Source: CAZFDT01 sp964518335 (lineage in GTDB: Bacteria > Planctomycetota > Phycisphaerae > Phycisphaerales > Phycisphaeraceae). From it: a stretch of 21,328 nt of DNA. Positions 1 through 8,298 of the stretch are shown piece after piece. The notes under the pieces are model-generated. The model had not been told where the DNA came from. It saw nothing but the letters and a program-made list of their open reading frames with translations, and made no database searches. The position numbers and the translations under genes are program-made. The DNA is taken from positions 1 to 21,328 of the forward strand of contig CAZFDT010000087.1 in assembly GCA_964518335.1 (NCBI GenBank). Direction: 5' to 3'. Position 1 is the first letter of the stretch. Each line of letters begins with the position of its first letter.

Positions 1-186
1 CTGCAGCGTCATCTGCAGGCGAAGATTCCGTCAAGAGTTCTTTTAGGTGCTCTAAGTATATACTTCCGATAATGTTCGGATTATGTTCGCACAGCCAATG
101 ATCCCGGTCAGGGGCGGCGCGGCGCTTCGGCGGCCTGGACCGCCGGCATCGCGATTTGTTAGGTGTCATCTTGCCCTTCGGAACCT

Positions 187-310
187 GCAACTTGCCCTAC
201 GCAGTGATGGGCAAGTTGACCCGCAACCCGTCTGGGATGCCATGGAAGGGGGTCGAGCGCGGCAACTTGAGGGTCGGATCGTGCAACTTGTTGTGTGCGG
301 CAACAAGTTG
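187..310. repeat. Cluster of CAACTTG/CAAGTTG heptamers with a 10-bp inverted repeat
   Basis: Five copies of CAACTTG or its complement CAAGTTG lie within about 125 bp (starting near 188, 212, 263, 284 and 304). Several are about 20-24 bp apart, roughly two helical turns. The last two form a perfect inverted repeat, CAACTTGTTG at 284-293 and CAACAAGTTG at 301-310, separated by 7 bases. An open frame spans this stretch (83-364), but its product resembles nothing I recognise. An operator cluster or a decayed repeat is as likely as coding sequence. Confidence 0.45.
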
Positions 311-411
311 AGTTGGTTGGGCGGCCGATCGACCCTGCAGGCGCTTGCCATGAGGGCGGCCTGAGATTCCGGAGGACCATCGACGAGCCGAAAATCTGAA
401 GCCCGAAGCCC

Positions 412-531
412 GAAATCCGAAACAAGCCCAAAGGCCCCAAGGTCCCAATCCGAAGAAGGCATGGGCTTGGGCACGTTGGCCTCGTGTTGCAGGCCTTGGC
501 GTTTGTTTCGGATTCCCGCATGCGCGGGAAT
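412..531. repeat. Nested inverted-repeat element with a REP/dRS3-like palindrome
   Basis: A left arm at 412-436 and a right arm at 492-516 are near-complementary over about 25 bases; both contain the core ATCCGAAACAA or its complement. The right arm runs directly into ATTCCC-GCATGCGC-GGGAAT at 512-531, which fits the ATTCCC-N8-GGGAAT pattern of dRS3/REP-like repeats. The interval between the arms is pseudo-palindromic and has no credible ORF. This is probably a non-autonomous interspersed repeat just upstream of the kinase gene. I infer the class from form; copy number in the genome is unknown. Confidence 0.5.
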
Positions 532-702
532 GACGGTCGGGCGGACACGTGCCGGCCAGCCCCCCGGAAAATGGGGCAGACCCATCGCCCTGGGTCCGCA
601 CTGGTGGCGCTTGAACCTGCCGCCGATGGTGGTACGCTGGCGTCGGTGTTGGCGGGATCGGTCGGCCCAAGTCATGTCACGGACGAACGGGAAGCACGAG
701 CG

Positions 703-3357
703 ATGATCCGTTGCCCCTGTTGCGCATTCAAGATCGACGTGAAGGGTGCGCCGGGGGTGTATCAGCCGCACTGCCCGCAGTGCAAGGAGCGGTTTGTGCT
801 GGTGGTGCCGCGGGAGGCGGATCGGCCGACGCTGGTGGCGCGGAGCCTGGCGGAGCTCAAGTCGCAGCACGACTCGCCGTCGGCGACGGAGGCGGCAACG
901 GTGGCGCCGTCACGGCACGCCCCGCGGGCCGCGCCGCACGCACCCGCCGCTGCAGTGGCCCCACCGGCGCCCGCGCCCGACTCCAGCACGCAGCCGACGC
1001 TCTCGGGAGCCGGTGCGGCGACGCCGGCGGCGTCCCCGTCGCAGGCGCAGACCGTGTCGCACGACGCCGGTCTGCCTCTGGGAAGACTCGACGGATTCGA
1101 GCTCATCCGCCTCATCGGACGTGGCGGCATGGGCCGTGTGTACCTGGCACGCCAGATCTCGCTCGACCGCATGGTCGCCATCAAGACGATCGACCCGCAC
1201 CTGTCGCAGGACCCGGCGTTCCTGGCGCGCTTCGTGCGCGAGGCGTATGCGGTGGCGCAACTGTCGCACCACAACGTGGTGCAGATCCACGACATCGGCC
1301 AGGCCGACGACACGCACTTTTTCAGCATGGAATACGTCGCCGGCCAGTCGCTGACCGAGCTGATCAAGGCGCACGGGAAGCTGGACCCGGAGCAGGCGGC
1401 GACGTACGTGCTGCACGCGGCGCGGGGCCTGAAGTTCGCCCACGAGCACCACATGGTGCACCGCGACGTGAAGCCCTCGAACCTGCTGCTCAACGATCAG
1501 GGCTTGGTGAAGGTGGCGGACCTGGGGCTGGTTAAGCTGCCCGACGCGGCGGGCGAGCCGGTGAGCGAATCGGGCCGGGGCGCGGGGTCGGGGTCGCGCA
1601 TGGGCGGATCGAGCATGACGGTGGCGGCGGGGACGATCGGGACGCCGGCGTACATGGCGCCGGAGCAGGGCCGGGACGCGGCGTCGGTGGACGCGCGGGC
1701 GGACATCTACGCGTTGGGGGCGACGTTTTATCACATGGTGACGGGGCGCCCGCCGTTTGAGGGCCAGACGACGGAGGTGCTACTGCAGCAGCACGCCAGC
1801 GCGGCGGTGACGCCGCCGCAGCGCCTGGCGCCGCGCCTGTCGCAGCCGATGTCGGCCATGATCCTGCGGATGCTGGCCAAGAACCCGGACGACCGCTACC
1901 AGGACATGGGCGAGGTCGTCGCCGCGCTGGAGACGTGCCTGGGGATCGAGGCGGGCCCTTTCACGCCGCGGCGGGAGCACTCGGCGGCACTGGAGCAGGC
2001 GGTGGCGGGGTTCAACAAGGCCACTGCAGCGCGAACGCGATCGGCGCTGATCGTAGGCTTCCACGCCGTGGCGGCGCTGGTGCTGGCGATCGGCGCGATC
2101 GTGGGCGATCTGGGGGTGATGGGCGGAGTGGTCGGGCTGTGGGCGTCCACGGTGGCGGCATACGTGCTGCTGTCGGGGCTGCTGGGCCGCAGCGTGCTGG
2201 TGACGCGGCTGAGGCAGTACGTGTTCACGTTCGGGTTGCGCCAGTGGCTGGCGGCGGCCGGCGGGGTGGCGGTGTTCGCGGCGATGGCGGTGGCGCTGGA
2301 CCTGCACTGGCTGTACCTGGGCGCGATTGTCGCCGGCGCGGGCATCGCCGTGGGGATGTGCTTCACCATCGACGTGTGGACGTCGCGCCAGCGCAAGCCC
2401 TACGTCGAGGGCATCCGCCAGATGCTCAAGGACATGAGGTTGCGCGGGCTGGAGGAGGAGGCGCTGCGGCGTTTCGTCTGTCGCTACAGCGGCCGACACT
2501 GGGAGGGGTTTTACGAGGCGCTGTTCGGATACGCGGCGAAGATCGAGGCGAGGCGGCACTGGGGCCGCGACATGGATGATCGGCCGCGCCCGCGCCACGC
2601 CGCGTGGCGCGACGGGCTGATCGACTGGCTGGACCTGCGCCTGCGCGAGCGCGAGGAGTCGAGGCAGCGTCGGTATCTGCAGCGGGTGGAACTGCAGCGT
2701 CTTCGGGCGCAGGGCGTGAGCGACCTCAAGGCCGCCGCCGAGTCGCGCCGTGCCACCGACGATCTGGTGGATCGCGCGCACCAGTACCGCACGACGGGCA
2801 AGCGCGAGGTGATCGCCGCGGTGGTGCGCAACCGTGCGCTCACTGCCGCGGAGAAGGCACAGCAGAGCGACGAGGACGAGGGCATTCCCGAGTCGTGGAA
2901 GCTCCGCCCCACGCCGGTGACGACGCGCACGACCCACTGGGTGCTGGGCGCGCCGGGTCGCTTCGCCGTCGGGGCGGCGCTGTTCGCCGTCTGGGCGCTG
3001 TGGGCGCGCCAGCGCGGCGCCCTGCCGGCGATCCCGAGCGACGGCGGCTACTTCCGCTACGCCCGCATGTTCGTCACCGACAAGCCCGAAGCGCTGCACT
3101 GGCCCGGCGTGCCCGACGCGATCATGAACACCCTCTGTAGCCCGACCGCCGGCCTGGCGGGCCTCATCCTCATGCTCTCGGTCCTCTTCCGCGGACGCAA
3201 GATGACCGTCTTTCTCCTGCCCGTCGTCGTCCTTCTGCTGCGAGCTCCGTTCATGGCGGCCCACGGCGGCTGGATCCTCTCTCCCTACGAGTGGACGGTG
3301 GCGATCGCGCTGGCGCTGGTCCCCCCGGCGTACTTTCTCGGCCGCAGCAGGTATTGA
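703..3357 (+). CDS. Membrane-anchored Ser/Thr protein kinase with N-terminal zinc ribbon
   Basis: This 884-residue protein should phosphorylate Ser/Thr residues of unknown targets at the inner membrane. Residues 4-27 hold a CPCC...CPQC zinc ribbon of the MJ0042 type, followed by an Ala/Pro-rich linker. The PknB/Hanks-type kinase domain spans about 128-400: glycine loop GRGGMGRVYLA, ATP-binding K161, HRDVKPSN with catalytic D255, DLG at 273-275 in place of DFG, and GTPAYMAPEQG. After it come several hydrophobic helices (about 447-560), a charged, probably cytoplasmic, region (about 570-740) and four more hydrophobic helices up to the C-terminus. The frame is open further upstream to 484, but that part overlaps the repeat element and reads poorly; the ATG at 703 puts the zinc ribbon at the N-terminus, as in related planctomycete proteins. 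The membrane-rich C-terminal half matches no family I can name. The kinase call is certain. Confidence 0.93.
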   Translation: MIRCPCCAFKIDVKGAPGVYQPHCPQCKERFVLVVPREADRPTLVARSLAELKSQHDSPSATEAATVAPSRHAPRAAPHAPAAAVAPPAPAPDSSTQPTLSGAGAATPAASPSQAQTVSHDAGLPLGRLDGFELIRLIGRGGMGRVYLARQISLDRMVAIKTIDPHLSQDPAFLARFVREAYAVAQLSHHNVVQIHDIGQADDTHFFSMEYVAGQSLTELIKAHGKLDPEQAATYVLHAARGLKFAHEHHMVHRDVKPSNLLLNDQGLVKVADLGLVKLPDAAGEPVSESGRGAGSGSRMGGSSMTVAAGTIGTPAYMAPEQGRDAASVDARADIYALGATFYHMVTGRPPFEGQTTEVLLQQHASAAVTPPQRLAPRLSQPMSAMILRMLAKNPDDRYQDMGEVVAALETCLGIEAGPFTPRREHSAALEQAVAGFNKATAARTRSALIVGFHAVAALVLAIGAIVGDLGVMGGVVGLWASTVAAYVLLSGLLGRSVLVTRLRQYVFTFGLRQWLAAAGGVAVFAAMAVALDLHWLYLGAIVAGAGIAVGMCFTIDVWTSRQRKPYVEGIRQMLKDMRLRGLEEEALRRFVCRYSGRHWEGFYEALFGYAAKIEARRHWGRDMDDRPRPRHAAWRDGLIDWLDLRLREREESRQRRYLQRVELQRLRAQGVSDLKAAAESRRATDDLVDRAHQYRTTGKREVIAAVVRNRALTAAEKAQQSDEDEGIPESWKLRPTPVTTRTTHWVLGAPGRFAVGAALFAVWALWARQRGALPAIPSDGGYFRYARMFVTDKPEALHWPGVPDAIMNTLCSPTAGLAGLILMLSVLFRGRKMTVFLLPVVVLLLRAPFMAAHGGWILSPYEWTVAIALALVPPAYFLGRSRY

Positions 3358-3390
3358 CCGGCGCCCGCCGGCGAACGCGCCCGCGCGGCG

Positions 3391-3732
3391 TCAATAGGTC
3401 TTCAGCGACGGGTCGATCTGCTGGGCGTAGGCGTTGATGCCGCCGGTGAGGTTGACCGCGTCGATGCCGTGGCGGCGCAGGTATGCGGTGACCTGGGCGC
3501 TGCGGCCGCCGACGCGACAGAGCACGACGTGGCGCTTGGCGCGGTCGAGCGTGTCGATGGCGGCGGGGACGTGGCCCATCGGCACGTGCGTGGCGTGCGG
3601 CAGCGCGCTGATCGTCAGCTCGCGCGCCTCGCGCACGTCCAGCAGCACCGCCTCGCCGCGCGCAATCGTCCCGGCGTCGAGCATCGCTTTGAGTTCCTGC
3701 ATCGTCATGGCGGGGATTTTCGTGCCGTTCAT
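3391..3732 (-). CDS. Single-domain rhodanese-like sulfurtransferase
   Basis: The 113-residue product is one rhodanese domain of the GlpE/PspE size class, which moves sulfane sulfur from thiosulfate or persulfides to an acceptor thiol. The active-site loop is CRVGGRS at residues 72-78, with C72 as the persulfide-forming cysteine. The upstream LLDVRE motif (30-35) and the downstream NLTGGINAY motif (94-102) are standard for the fold. No signal peptide is visible, so it should be cytoplasmic. A GGGAG box four bases before the ATG supports the start. It converges with the kinase gene, 33 bp apart, and diverges from the solute-binding lipoprotein gene. The physiological sulfur acceptor cannot be told from context. 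Confidence 0.9.
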   Translation of the reverse strand: MNGTKIPAMTMQELKAMLDAGTIARGEAVLLDVREARELTISALPHATHVPMGHVPAAIDTLDRAKRHVVLCRVGGRSAQVTAYLRRHGIDAVNLTGGINAYAQQIDPSLKTY

Positions 3733-3758
3733 GCGTCTCCCATTTCGGTCGGCGGCGG

Positions 3759-3764
3759 ATTATA
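3759..3764 (-). promoter_or_regulatory. Candidate -10 box for the rhodanese gene
   Basis: The minus strand reads TATAAT here, 27 bases upstream of the rhodanese ATG, in the 40-bp gap between two divergent genes. No good -35 hexamer sits at the expected distance. The same bases read TATAGT on the + strand close to the start of the lipoprotein gene. Confidence 0.35.
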
Positions 3765-3772
3765 GTGACCGC

Positions 3773-4543
3773 ATGAGGGCACACCTGAAGCGAATCCTTG
3801 CCGTGCTGCTGCTGGGTCTGGTGACGGGTGGCTGCGAAACCGCGCCGGCGGTGGAGGGTGCCGACGTGCTGTGGGCGGGCACGTCGCCGACGGCGCCGCC
3901 GCTGATCTTTCGCGAGGACGGCCGGCTCACGGGCCTCGAGGCCGACTTCGCCGCGGCGCTCGAGCAGGCGCTGGGTCGGCCGGTGCGGTTCCGCACCATG
4001 CGTTTCGATCAGCTCATCCCCGCCTTGCGCAGCGGCAAGATCGACGTCATCATGGCGGGCATGTCGATCACCGAGGATCGCCGGGGCGTCGTGGCCTTCA
4101 CCACGCCGTATGTGCAAGTGGGTCAGCTCGCGGCGGTGCGCGCCGACGAGGCGTCGCGCTTCGTGTCCATTCGTTCGATCGCGCACCACGCCCAGTCGGT
4201 GGCGTGCGAGCACGGCACCACGGCGCACCAGATCGCCGCCAGCCGGTTCCCGCGGGCCCGGGTGGCGACGTTCGGCTCGCTCGAGGCCGCCGCCGATTCG
4301 GTGATCCACGGCCGCAACGACGTTCTCCTGGGCGACGGACCCAGCGTCGTCTGGCAACTGCGCCGCCATCCGGGTCAGCTTGCCATCCCCGACTACAGCT
4401 TCCTGACCGACGAGGCGCTGGCGTGGGCCGTGCGCCCGGACGACGTGGGTTTACTGCAGCAACTCAATGCCGTGCTGGCGACATGGCGGCACGACCTGAC
4501 GCTGATGCGAACCATCGACCGCTGGGCGGGCACCGAGCCCTGA
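3773..4543 (+). CDS. Family 3 extracellular solute-binding lipoprotein
   Basis: A 256-residue periplasmic binding protein of the amino-acid/opine type (SBP family 3, PBPb fold). The N-terminus is a lipoprotein signal: positive residues, a leucine-rich core, then a cysteine at residue 21 in a TGGC context, a weak lipobox. The mature part shows family hallmarks: a ligand-binding first strand (LWAGTSPTAPPLIF), GLEADFAAALEQALG, RFDQLIPALRSGKIDVIMAGMSITEDR, and FTTPYVQVG. The frame is open further upstream, but starting at 3773 gives the signal peptide at the right place. No ABC permease or ATPase gene is adjacent, so it is an orphan. It may serve a distant transporter or act as a sensor; the ligand cannot be predicted. 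Confidence 0.9.
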   Translation: MRAHLKRILAVLLLGLVTGGCETAPAVEGADVLWAGTSPTAPPLIFREDGRLTGLEADFAAALEQALGRPVRFRTMRFDQLIPALRSGKIDVIMAGMSITEDRRGVVAFTTPYVQVGQLAAVRADEASRFVSIRSIAHHAQSVACEHGTTAHQIAASRFPRARVATFGSLEAAADSVIHGRNDVLLGDGPSVVWQLRRHPGQLAIPDYSFLTDEALAWAVRPDDVGLLQQLNAVLATWRHDLTLMRTIDRWAGTEP

Positions 4544-4555
4544 TGATGCGCAGGG

Positions 4556-5446
4556 TCACGCCGCGTCGGCGACGAGCACGCGCGGCAAGCCCTCGTGATC
4601 GGCCAGCACGTGCGCGTTGTCCAGGCCCGGGGCGTCGGCGACAAGTTGCAGGGCCTTGTCCTTCTGCGACGCGGCGATCTCCAGGACCACCTGCCCCGGC
4701 GTCTCCATGTGCGGGCGAGCCTCGGCGAGGATCGCGCGGAGGTAGCGCAGCCCATCGACCCCGCCTCGCAGCGCGTGCTCGGGCTCGTAGTGCTTCACGT
4801 TCGGTGCGACCGCCGCCCACTCCTCGTCGCTGATGTAGGGCGGGTTGCTCACGAGATAGCGCACGCGCTGCCCCGCCAGCGGCGCCAGCAGGTCGCCCTG
4901 GACAAAGTCGATGCGGTCGGTCACGCCCTGGTCGGCGGCGTTGCCCCGAGCCACCGCCAGCGCCTCGGCGCTGAGGTCCGTTGCCAGCACGCGGCAGTGC
5001 GGCACGTGCCGGGCCAGCGCGATGGCGATCGCCCCGCTGCCCGTGCCCACGTCGGCGATGAGCGGAGCGCTGAACCCCGGCGTGCGCCGGGCGTGCTGCA
5101 CCACGTGCTCGACCAGCGTCTCCGTGCTGGGCCGGGGGATCAGCACCGCCGGCGTGACCTTGAGCATCATCGAGAAAAACGGGGCCTGGCCCACCAGGTA
5201 ATCGACCGGCTCGTGCTGGGCGGCGCGCTCGACGAGCTCGCGGAAGGCGGCGCGCTCCAGCTCGCTCGCCGGGCGGTCGGCCTCCATGTACAGCCTCAGG
5301 CGCTTGACCCCCAGCACGTGCGCCAGCAGCATCTCCGCCGACACGCGCGGGCTGTCGATCCCCTTCTTCCCGAAATAGTCGCTGGTCCACTGCAGCAGTC
5401 GCCGCGTGGTCCATACGTCGCGCTGGGGCCGGATGGTTGTCGTCAC
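4556..5446 (-). CDS. prmC: Release factor glutamine N5-methyltransferase
   Basis: PrmC/HemK methylates the glutamine of the GGQ motif in peptide-chain release factors RF1 and RF2, using S-adenosylmethionine in the cytoplasm. The 296-residue product has the normal length and layout: an N-terminal helical domain (about 1-90), the VLIPRPSTE segment at 101-109, the SAM-binding motif DVGTGSG at 132-138, an acidic ribose-binding region (ATDLSAEAL), and the catalytic VSNPPYISDEEW with NPPY at 201-204. The predicted start is GTG at 5446, since the nearby ATG is in another frame; the ribosome-binding site is weak. Elsewhere prmC is often next to prfA, but no release-factor gene is adjacent here. It diverges from the PhzF-family gene across 37 bp. 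Confidence 0.92.
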   Translation of the reverse strand: MTTTIRPQRDVWTTRRLLQWTSDYFGKKGIDSPRVSAEMLLAHVLGVKRLRLYMEADRPASELERAAFRELVERAAQHEPVDYLVGQAPFFSMMLKVTPAVLIPRPSTETLVEHVVQHARRTPGFSAPLIADVGTGSGAIAIALARHVPHCRVLATDLSAEALAVARGNAADQGVTDRIDFVQGDLLAPLAGQRVRYLVSNPPYISDEEWAAVAPNVKHYEPEHALRGGVDGLRYLRAILAEARPHMETPGQVVLEIAASQKDKALQLVADAPGLDNAHVLADHEGLPRVLVADAA

Positions 5447-5483
5447 GCATGAGATTGTAGGGGCCGCAGGCTATCTTGTGGCC

Positions 5484-6287
5484 ATGGATTACCTCGTCAT
5501 CGACGCCTTCGCCGATGCGCCGTTCGCCGGCAACCCCGCGGCGGTGGTCCGGCTGGACCGGCCCGACGCCATCGACGACGCGCTGCGCCAGAGCCTCGCC
5601 GCCGAGTTCAATCTGTCCGAGACGGCGTTCGTCGCGCCCCGGGCCGACGCGGCTTGGGCGCTGCGCTGGTTCACGCCCGTTCGGGAGGTGCCCTTGTGCG
5701 GACATGCGACCCTTGCGGCGGCGTGCGCCCTGCGGCAGTGGGGCGCGGCCAAGGGCCCGGCGGTGACGTTCGACACGCGACACAGCGGCCGACTCACCTG
5801 CACGTTCGACGGCGACCTGATCGGCATGGACTTCCCCGCCACGCCGCCGACGCCCGCGTCGCTGCCCGACGCCGCCGCCGCGGTGCTGGGCGTCGCCGGG
5901 CCCGTGCACTGCGTCGGCGCCACCGCGATGAACCTGACGCTGCAGTTGCCCGACGCCGGGCAGGTGCGCGACGCGTCGCCCGACCTGTCGAGGCTGCGGC
6001 ACTGGCACGATGTGGGCGTGACCGTCACCGCCGCCGGCGATCGGCCCGGGTGCGACTTCGTCAGTCGCTTTTTCGCGCCGCGGGCGGGGGTGGACGAGGA
6101 CCCCGTCACCGGGTCAGCGCATTGCGCCCTGGGCCCGCACTGGGCCGGGCGCCTGGGCCGGTGCGACCTGACGGGCTGGCAGTTGTCGCACCGGGGCGGC
6201 GTGGTGCACGTGCGGGTGCGAGGCCGGCGCGTCGAGCTGGCGGGTCGGGCGGTCGTGACTCTGCAGGACCGATGCGTGGCGCGTTAG
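5484..6287 (+). CDS. PhzF-family isomerase
   Basis: A 267-residue protein of the PhzF phenazine-biosynthesis-like family, with a diaminopimelate-epimerase-type fold. Visible hallmarks are IDAFADAPFAGNPAAVV at the N-terminus, FNLSETAFV with the expected catalytic glutamate E46, WFTPVREVPLCGHATLA, and the second-half motif DPVTGSAHCALGP. True PhzF isomerises dihydro-hydroxyanthranilate, but most family members act on unknown substrates and no other phenazine gene lies nearby, so I give no gene symbol. The ATG at 5484 is chosen over an upstream in-frame start at 5406 because the family motif begins at residue 3 and the extension would overlap prmC. The gene ends 9 bases before the next glycosyltransferase gene, so the two may be co-transcribed. 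Confidence 0.92.
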   Translation: MDYLVIDAFADAPFAGNPAAVVRLDRPDAIDDALRQSLAAEFNLSETAFVAPRADAAWALRWFTPVREVPLCGHATLAAACALRQWGAAKGPAVTFDTRHSGRLTCTFDGDLIGMDFPATPPTPASLPDAAAAVLGVAGPVHCVGATAMNLTLQLPDAGQVRDASPDLSRLRHWHDVGVTVTAAGDRPGCDFVSRFFAPRAGVDEDPVTGSAHCALGPHWAGRLGRCDLTGWQLSHRGGVVHVRVRGRRVELAGRAVVTLQDRCVAR

Positions 6288-6296
6288 CATGGTGGC

Positions 6297-7352
6297 ATGC
6301 ACGTGGCCCTCATCGCTGACCGCACCTGGCTCCACGCCGAGCCGGCGACCTTCAAGGCGCTGGAGGTCGGGCTGCTCGATGAGCAGGTCAAGGTGACGCA
6401 GGTCGTGCCCGAAGGCATGGCCGATCTGCCGGCGAGCATGTTCAGTGCGAGGCTGACGTGGCGGCCGTCGCGGCTGGGGCTGCTGCGCGATCGGCGCATC
6501 GGGCGGTTGGCGCCGGCGCTGGCGGAGGCGGGGGTGGATCTGGTGCATGCGCTGGATGCGCGGCTGTGGCCGGCCGCAGTGCGCGTGGCGCGGCAGATGA
6601 GCGTGCCGCTGGTGATGAGCTGCTCGGCGATCCAGGACGTGGCGCGGGCGGCGCAGGCGATGCACGGGCTGGGCGAAGGCGCGGTGGGTTTCACGGCTAC
6701 GACGCAGCCGATCGCCGACGCGCTGCGGCAGGCCCTGGGTACGTCGGTGCTCATCGAGCGCGTGCCCCCCGGCGTCCACATCGCCGACCAGCCCATCGAC
6801 CGCCACCGCGACGGCGAGGCGCCCTGCCTGGTGATCACCGGCACGGGGCGGTACGACAGCGAGTATGGCGCGCTGTTCGCCGCGTTGCAGCGCTATGTCG
6901 AGACGCGCCCGCAGGCGCAGTTCTTTCTGGAAGCGCGCAGCAGCGATCAGCACGGGCTGTGGCAGGCGGCTCGGCGGATGGACCTGCTGACGCACGTGAA
7001 CATCGTGCCGTCGCAGGTCAGCCGTCACCACGTGCTGCTGCAGGCCGACGCCGTGCTTCAGCCCCAGGCCTCCGGCCGCAGCCGCACCTTTACGCTCCAC
7101 GCCATGGGGCAGGGCATCCCCGTCATCGCGCTGGCCGACCCGGTGCTGGACTACCTCGTCGATGGCCAGACCGCGTGGATCGTCGAGGCGCCCGAGCAGC
7201 ACCGCTGGTCGGCGCGCCTCGCCCAGCTCGACGCCGACCCCCGCGGCGTCGCCGCCCTCATCGACTCGGCGCGCCGGTTCTGCAGCAAGCGCCACCTCGT
7301 CTCCCACCGCGTCGTTCAACTGCTGCGCCTCTATCGCCAGCTCCAGACGTGA
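6297..7352 (+). CDS. GT4-type glycosyltransferase
   Basis: The 351-residue product has the two-domain GT-B layout of group 1 (GT4-like) glycosyltransferases. The N-terminal half includes a region reading VDLVHALDARLWPAAVRVAR. The C-terminal half has VITGTGRYDSEYGALFAAL, a nucleotide-sugar-binding stretch (HVNIVPSQVSRHHVLLQADA), and the segment around SGRSRTFTLHAMGQGIPVIA, where the family normally has the donor-binding E-x7-E motif; here that motif is degenerate. No membrane segments are seen. Donor and acceptor sugars cannot be predicted. It lies 9 bases after the PhzF-family gene and 61 bases before panC on the same strand, possibly an operon of convenience. Family assignment is fairly sure, function is not. 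Confidence 0.75.
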   Translation: MHVALIADRTWLHAEPATFKALEVGLLDEQVKVTQVVPEGMADLPASMFSARLTWRPSRLGLLRDRRIGRLAPALAEAGVDLVHALDARLWPAAVRVARQMSVPLVMSCSAIQDVARAAQAMHGLGEGAVGFTATTQPIADALRQALGTSVLIERVPPGVHIADQPIDRHRDGEAPCLVITGTGRYDSEYGALFAALQRYVETRPQAQFFLEARSSDQHGLWQAARRMDLLTHVNIVPSQVSRHHVLLQADAVLQPQASGRSRTFTLHAMGQGIPVIALADPVLDYLVDGQTAWIVEAPEQHRWSARLAQLDADPRGVAALIDSARRFCSKRHLVSHRVVQLLRLYRQLQT

Positions 7353-7413
7353 GCGGCGACGGCGGGTGTGCTATGCTCGTGGGCCGCCCCCAGACTTCCA
7401 CCACCCCAACGCC

Positions 7414-8298
7414 ATGTGGATCGCACGCACGATTGCCGACGCACGCACGCAGCGCCGCGGCATGGTCGGGCGCGTGGCGTTTGTCCCGACCATGGGGGCG
7501 CTGCACGAAGGGCATCTGTCGCTGGTCGAGGCGGGGCGACGCGACGCCGACCGGGTGATCGTGAGTATCTTCGTCAATCCCACGCAGTTCGGGCCTCACG
7601 AGGACTTTCACCGCTACCCGCGTCCGATCGAGCAGGACCTGGCCTTGTGCGAGGCCGCCGGCGCCGACGGCGTGTTCAACCCGCCGGTCGAGGAGATGTA
7701 CCCGCCGCACGCCCCCGCCTGCGACGTGAACGTGCCCGACCTGACGCACGACATGGAGGGAGTCATGCGGCCCGGTCACTTCCAGGGCGTCTGTCGCGTC
7801 GTCGCCAAGCTCTTCAACATCGTTGCGCCCGATGTCGCCTGCTTCGGCATGAAGGACTACCAGCAGCTTGCGGTGATCCGCGCGATGACGACGGACCTGA
7901 ACCTGCCCATCGCCATCCTCGCCTGCCCGACGCGGCGCGAGCCGGACGGTCTGGCGATGTCCAGCCGCAACCGCTATCTCGATCCCGACCAGCGCCGCCG
8001 CGCCGTGGGGCTGCACCGGTCACTGCAACAGGCCCGTCGCATGGTCGAGGAGGAGGGTTGCACGGACCCCGCCGCCGTCGAGGACGCGATGCGGCGCGTC
8101 ATCGCCGAGCACGGCTTTGACCGCATCGACTACGCCACGGTACGTCACCCGCGCACGCTGGCGGCGTTGAAGGTCATGGACCCGGGGACGCCCGACGCGG
8201 CCGTCGCGCTCGTCGCCGCGCGGATGGGCACGACTCGGCTGCTCGATAACGTGGTGATGGGTCGGACTACCGATCGTCGTCGGGCGACGCCGGGATAG
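7414..8298 (+). CDS. panC: Pantothenate synthetase (pantoate-beta-alanine ligase)
   Basis: PanC condenses pantoate with beta-alanine using ATP to make pantothenate, the precursor of coenzyme A, in the cytoplasm. The 294-residue product has the normal length and motifs: VPTMGALHEGHLSL (24-37) with the HxGH nucleotide-binding signature, SIFVNPTQFGPHEDF, the pantoate-binding GVMRPGHFQGVCRVVAKLFN, FGMKDYQQL, and MSSRN at 182-186 in the KMSKS-like loop. The frame is open to 7162, but that part overlaps the glycosyltransferase gene; the ATG at 7414 starts the family sequence properly. panB and panD are not in the window. Its last 32 bases overlap the end of the convergent exported-protein gene. Confidence 0.95.
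   Translation: MWIARTIADARTQRRGMVGRVAFVPTMGALHEGHLSLVEAGRRDADRVIVSIFVNPTQFGPHEDFHRYPRPIEQDLALCEAAGADGVFNPPVEEMYPPHAPACDVNVPDLTHDMEGVMRPGHFQGVCRVVAKLFNIVAPDVACFGMKDYQQLAVIRAMTTDLNLPIAILACPTRREPDGLAMSSRNRYLDPDQRRRAVGLHRSLQQARRMVEEEGCTDPAAVEDAMRRVIAEHGFDRIDYATVRHPRTLAALKVMDPGTPDAAVALVAARMGTTRLLDNVVMGRTTDRRRATPG

Noticed and set aside
83..364. 93-codon open frame on the + strand near the left end
   Set aside because: No recognisable motif, and it covers the CAACTTG repeat cluster; open frames of this length are common by chance in GC-rich DNA.
3358..3371. GC-rich hairpin between the convergent kinase and rhodanese genes
   Set aside because: Short stem with tiny loop and no T-run; not enough to call a terminator.
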